From Actinacidiphila cocklensis (GTDB lineage Bacteria > Actinomycetota > Actinomycetes > Streptomycetales > Streptomycetaceae), in the NCBI RefSeq assembly GCF_907177275.1, contig NZ_CAJSLV010000101.1:1-34616 (forward strand): a stretch of 34,616 nt of DNA. Direction: 5' to 3'. Shown one piece after another: positions 31,188 to 34,616 of the stretch. The notes beneath the pieces are model-generated. The model was not told where the DNA came from. It saw nothing but the letters and a program-made list of their open reading frames with translations, and did not search any database. Position numbers and translations under genes: made by a program. The number at the start of each line of letters is the position of its first letter. The stretch's first letter is position 1.

Positions 31188-33782
31188 GTGACATCCGACG
31201 ACCCCCGCACGCCCCGGCCCGGGCGGCGCGACCTTCTCAAGTGGGGCGGCGCGTTCACCGCGGCCGCCGCCACCGGCGGATTCTTCACCCTCACCGCCGC
31301 CCCGGCCCACGCGCAGGCCGCCCCCGGCCTCGCCCCGGCCGCCAGTACCTTCGGCCCGATCCGGCCGCCCGCCGTGCCGCTGGCCGTCCGCTCGATGTAC
31401 CTGTCGACCTGGCTGCCCGCCGACAGCCTGGCCGGCACCTGGCCCACCTTCTGGAACGGCCACGTCACCGCGCTGTGCGGCCTGGCCAGGATCGACGGCG
31501 CCGCCTACGTCTTCGCCGGCGCCCCCGCGCTGCCCGCAGGACCGGCGCTGACCGCGATGCAGCAGGTGTCGCTGCAACTGACCGCGACCCGCTCCGTCTA
31601 CACCCTCACCGGCGGCGGCGTCACCCTGACCGTCACCTTCTTCTCACCGGTCGACCTCGGCAACCTGCAGCGCCAGTCGGTGCCGCTCAGCTACGTCACC
31701 GTGCAGGCCGCCAGCACCGACGGCCGCGCCCACACCGTCGACGTCCACGTCGACGTGTCCGGCGAGTGGGTGCACGGCGACACCGCCACCCCCATCACCT
31801 GGGACCTCCAGCAGGCCGGCCGGATGACCGTGCTCAGCGCGCAGCCCGCCACCCCCGGCGTGCTCCAGGAGCACGGCGACCAGGCGTCCTGGGGCCGGCT
31901 GGTGCTGGCCGCGCCCGGCGGCACCGGGGTCACCGCGCAGATCGGCCAGGACACCGTCGTGCGCGCAGCCTCGGTGTCCGCCGGACGGCTCGACGGGTCG
32001 GTCGACAGCGCCAAACCCCGTGCCATCAGCGACCGCTGGCCGGTACTCGGCCTCAACCGCGACTTCGGCACCGTCAACCCGGGCACACCGTCGGCGGAGT
32101 TCACCGTCACCGTCGGCCACGTGCGCACCCCCGCGGTCACTTACCTCGGCGCCCAGCTGCAGCCGTGGTGGACGCACTACTGGGGCTCCTGGACCGACAT
32201 GGTCGGCTGGTTCGACGCCGACCGCGCCGCCGCACTGACCGCCGCCACCGCGCTCGAAGCGCGCATCCGCAACGACGCCGCGGCCGCGGCCGGCGGCGGC
32301 GCCACCGGCGACCACTACGCCGCCGTCTGCGCCCTCGCGCTGCGCCAGGCGGTGGCGGGCACCGAACTGGTCGACCGGGGCGGCTCCCCGTGGGCGTTCC
32401 TGAAGGAGATCTCCTCCGACGGCAACATGTCCACCATCGACGTCACCTACCCGGCCTTCCCCGCCTACCTCTACCTCTCGCCCAGCTACCTGCGACTGCT
32501 GCTCGAACCGCTGCTGGACTACGCGGAACACGGGGGCTGGCCCAAGGAGTTCGCCCAGCACGACCTCGGCTCCGGCTACCCCAACGCGACCGGGCACAAC
32601 GACGGCAACGAGGAGGACATGCCGGTCGAGGAGTCCGCGAACATGCTCATCATGGCCGCCGCCCTCCTCCAGCGGCTGCCCGCCGCCGACGCCGCCTCCT
32701 TCGCGAACGCCCACTACCCGATCCTGCGCCAGTGGGCCGAGTACCTCGCCGCCAACGCCCTCGACCCCGGTTTCCAGAACCAGACCGACGACTTCACCGG
32801 CTTCATCGCGCACAGCGCCAACCTCGCGCTCAAGGGCATCGTCGGCATCGGCGCCATGGGCGTCGTCGCCGCCGTGCACGGCAGCACCGCGGACGCCGTC
32901 CACTACCGCACCCTGGCCCGCAGCTACGTCAGCCGGTGGACCTCGCTCGCCGAGGACTCCTCCGGCGCGCACCTCAAGCTCGCCTACGACCAGGACGGCA
33001 CCTGGAGCCTGAAGTACAACGGCTTCCCCGACCGGCTGCTGGGTCTCGACCTGGTCCCCGTCGGCACCGCCGCCCGCGAGGCCGCCTGGTACCTGGCGAA
33101 GGCCGGCGCCTACGGCGTCGTCCTCGACCCGCGCAACGACTACACCAAGGGCGACTGGGAGCTGTGGACCGCCGCCTGGCTCGCCGACCACGGCACCACC
33201 CGCGACCGGCTGGTCAACGGCGTCTACGACTTCGCCAACACCTCGCCGCAGCGGGTGCCCTTCAGCGACTGGTACGTCGTTGCCAGCGGTGCCCAACGCG
33301 GCTTCCAGGACCGGCCGGTGGTCGGCGGGATGTTCGCGCTCCTGCTGCCGCCCGCTCCGTCCACGGTGAGCTGGCACCGCATCCAGAACCGCAACTCGGG
33401 CAAGGTGCTGGCCGTCTCCGGCATGTCGCTGGCCGACACCGCCGAGGTCACGCAGTACACCGACAACGGCACCGCCGACCACGTCTGGACGCTGCTCGAC
33501 AACGGCGACGGCACCGTGCGGATCGCCAACCGCAACAGCGGCAAGGTGCTCGCCGTCCACGACCAGAGCACCGACGACGGCGCCCACGCGCAGCAGTACC
33601 AGGACAACGGCACCCCCGACCACCTGTGGCGCATCACCGACAACGGCGACGGCTGGTCGAAGATCGTCAACGTCCGCTCCGGCAAGGTGCTCGCCGTCGA
33701 CGGCATGTCGCAGGCCGACGGCGCCCAGGTCACCCAGTGGACCGACAACGGCTCCGCCGACCACCTCTGGCGGTTGATCTGA
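31188..33782 (+). CDS. Tat-exported DUF4965/glutaminase-A-like protein with beta-trefoil lectin domain
   Basis: This 864-residue exported protein starts at GTG 31188, ten bases after GAGGA, and has a clear Tat signal (GRRDLLKWGG, then AHA). Residues about 45-330 form the beta-rich N-terminal part and about 340-720 the helical barrel. The segment SPSYLRLLLEPLLDYAEHGG...HDLGSGYPNATGH...EEDMPVEESANMLIM is typical of the DUF4965/DUF1793 family, whose fungal members are called glutaminase A. Residues about 725-864 are three diverged 47-residue beta-trefoil units related to those of the preceding gene. It follows the GH127-like gene by 70 bp on the same strand. A glutaminase with a carbohydrate-binding domain beside glycosidase and sugar-import genes is unexpected; the helical-barrel fold and context suggest a glycosidase. 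Activity is not proven either way. Confidence 0.85.
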   Translation: MTSDDPRTPRPGRRDLLKWGGAFTAAAATGGFFTLTAAPAHAQAAPGLAPAASTFGPIRPPAVPLAVRSMYLSTWLPADSLAGTWPTFWNGHVTALCGLARIDGAAYVFAGAPALPAGPALTAMQQVSLQLTATRSVYTLTGGGVTLTVTFFSPVDLGNLQRQSVPLSYVTVQAASTDGRAHTVDVHVDVSGEWVHGDTATPITWDLQQAGRMTVLSAQPATPGVLQEHGDQASWGRLVLAAPGGTGVTAQIGQDTVVRAASVSAGRLDGSVDSAKPRAISDRWPVLGLNRDFGTVNPGTPSAEFTVTVGHVRTPAVTYLGAQLQPWWTHYWGSWTDMVGWFDADRAAALTAATALEARIRNDAAAAAGGGATGDHYAAVCALALRQAVAGTELVDRGGSPWAFLKEISSDGNMSTIDVTYPAFPAYLYLSPSYLRLLLEPLLDYAEHGGWPKEFAQHDLGSGYPNATGHNDGNEEDMPVEESANMLIMAAALLQRLPAADAASFANAHYPILRQWAEYLAANALDPGFQNQTDDFTGFIAHSANLALKGIVGIGAMGVVAAVHGSTADAVHYRTLARSYVSRWTSLAEDSSGAHLKLAYDQDGTWSLKYNGFPDRLLGLDLVPVGTAAREAAWYLAKAGAYGVVLDPRNDYTKGDWELWTAAWLADHGTTRDRLVNGVYDFANTSPQRVPFSDWYVVASGAQRGFQDRPVVGGMFALLLPPAPSTVSWHRIQNRNSGKVLAVSGMSLADTAEVTQYTDNGTADHVWTLLDNGDGTVRIANRNSGKVLAVHDQSTDDGAHAQQYQDNGTPDHLWRITDNGDGWSKIVNVRSGKVLAVDGMSQADGAQVTQWTDNGSADHLWRLI

Positions 33783-33791
33783 CGGCGGGCG

Positions 33792-34616
33792 TCAGCAGGG
33801 TTCGCGCCAGGCGTCCAGCGCCAGGTGCTTGCGCATCGAGCTGAAGCCGAGCTTGCGCACCGCGGGGCAGAACTCCGCGGGCGCGAGCTCGTACTCGACG
33901 TGGAAGACCGGCTTGCCCGCCGCGACGAACGGCGACAGCCGCTCGCACTCGCCGTACTGCGCGCACTGCTCGTCCACCGAGAAGTCGAAGTCGCCCAGCA
34001 GCTGCGGCACCTGGTCGAGGTCGTTCTTCAACCCGACCGCGAGCCCGCGGTCGCGGGCGAGCCCGGCGATCATGCGGTTGTACGCCAGCTGGTCGGCGGC
34101 CGTCAGCGGGAAGCCGGTGGTGTTGGCGTATCCGTCGAGGAGGTCCGGTTCGACCGCGTCGAAGCCCTTGGCGCGGCACATGTCGAACCGGGCCGCCATC
34201 AGCGGGCGCAGCCGGTCCAGGGCGCGGACGTCCAGCCAGCGTTCGCCGTCCCAGCCGTCGCCGCGGCCCAGCAGCGCCGCGGGGAAGTCCTTCGCGTCCG
34301 GCCGGAAGGACTCCCACGCACCGGCGTTGACGTAGCAGACCACCTTGCGCCCGTCGGCGTGCAGGCGGGCGACGGCGGCGGCGCCGTTCTCGAAGCCGTC
34401 GATGTCGTAGACCGGTACGTCGACGGACGTGTCGACGGTGCCGCTGAGCTGCCACTGCCAGGCGACCCCCGGCCGCGGCTGCCAGCGCGCACCCGAGGCT
34501 CGGCCGGACGGGGCCGCCGACCGGTCGCCGTCGTGGCCGCCGGAGGAGGTGCAGCCCGCCGCCGCGAGCAGCAGCACGGCGGCCAGCGCGAGCACGCGGG
34601 CCGCCCCGCCGCCAGG
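33792..34616 (-). CDS. GH114-like endo-alpha-1,4-polygalactosaminidase lipoprotein, 5' end outside window
   Basis: At least 267 residues are visible; the frame stays open to the window edge, so the true start is probably just beyond it (a GTG at 34595 would give too short a basic region). A lipobox LLAAAGC and a Ser/Gly/Asp tether indicate a surface lipoprotein. The fold is a TIM-barrel-like GH114 domain: WQWQLSG at the start, VPVYDIDGFEN, VCYVNAGAWESFRPD, a catalytic-type FDAVEPDLLDGY, AVGLKNDLDQV, FDFSVDEQCAQYGEC. GH114 enzymes cut alpha-1,4-linked galactosamine polymers such as those in fungal galactosaminogalactan. It converges on the DUF4965 gene with only 9 bp between stop codons. It may be part of the same polysaccharide-degrading locus or unrelated. 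Confidence 0.88.
   Translation of the reverse strand, partial: PGGGAARVLALAAVLLLAAAGCTSSGGHDGDRSAAPSGRASGARWQPRPGVAWQWQLSGTVDTSVDVPVYDIDGFENGAAAVARLHADGRKVVCYVNAGAWESFRPDAKDFPAALLGRGDGWDGERWLDVRALDRLRPLMAARFDMCRAKGFDAVEPDLLDGYANTTGFPLTAADQLAYNRMIAGLARDRGLAVGLKNDLDQVPQLLGDFDFSVDEQCAQYGECERLSPFVAAGKPVFHVEYELAPAEFCPAVRKLGFSSMRKHLALDAWREPC

Noticed and set aside
30716..33782. Recent gene duplication of GH127-like and DUF4965 genes
   Set aside because: Only the lectin tails are related; the catalytic domains belong to different families.

Overview
The window is very GC-rich with strong third-position G/C bias. It carries GTG starts, Tat signal peptides, an LAxTG surface protein and a DUF5954-type protein. 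All of this points to a chromosomal segment from Streptomyces or a close relative (Kitasatospora/Actinacidiphila type). I see no rRNA, tRNA, CRISPR array, transposase, phage gene or replication origin. All assignments come from reading the sequence; no database search was run.

Layout. 1-260: the start of an unrecognised leftward gene cut by the window edge. 484-1137: a sortase-anchored surface protein. 1524-5143: an exporter-like pair made of one polypeptide that joins an extracellular S15/CocE-type hydrolase to an ABC ATPase, overlapped by its permease. 5323-11869: three secreted proteins (an S53 peptidase, a GH18 chitinase behind two DasR-type sites, a lectin/beta-helix protein) and the housekeeping enzyme UppP. 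12005-17278: a leftward operon of two Gfo/Idh/MocA dehydrogenases and two xylose-isomerase-like TIM barrels, divergent from a ROK repressor whose promoter shares its -35 region with the operon promoter. 17284-19250: a long imperfect inverted repeat, a DUF5954-family gene and a cluster of interspersed repeats. 19251-21146: an Ada/AlkA repair protein and a small NYN-domain protein.

21143-34616 looks like a sugar-utilisation locus. Leftward genes encode a lipoprotein binding protein, a double-NBD ATPase and two permeases (the YtfQ-YtfR-YtfT-YjfF arrangement known for furanose uptake), then a LacI-family regulator and an aldose 1-epimerase. Rightward genes encode a Tat-exported GH127-like beta-L-arabinofuranosidase and a Tat-exported DUF4965/glutaminase-A-like protein, both ending in three 47-residue beta-trefoil repeats. 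A convergent GH114-like lipoprotein closes the window. Two AACGTT-centred palindromes sit in the divergent spacer, one on the -10 of the transporter promoter and one just upstream of the GH127 ribosome-binding site. The simplest reading is a furanoside scavenging system: secreted enzymes release sugar, the ABC system imports it, the mutarotase equilibrates it, and the LacI protein controls both arms.

The most interesting points are the hydrolase-ABC fusion, the coherent furanoside locus with its doubtful 'glutaminase', the four-gene dehydrogenase/TIM-barrel operon that resembles 3-keto-glycoside pathways, and the 202-bp inverted repeat.
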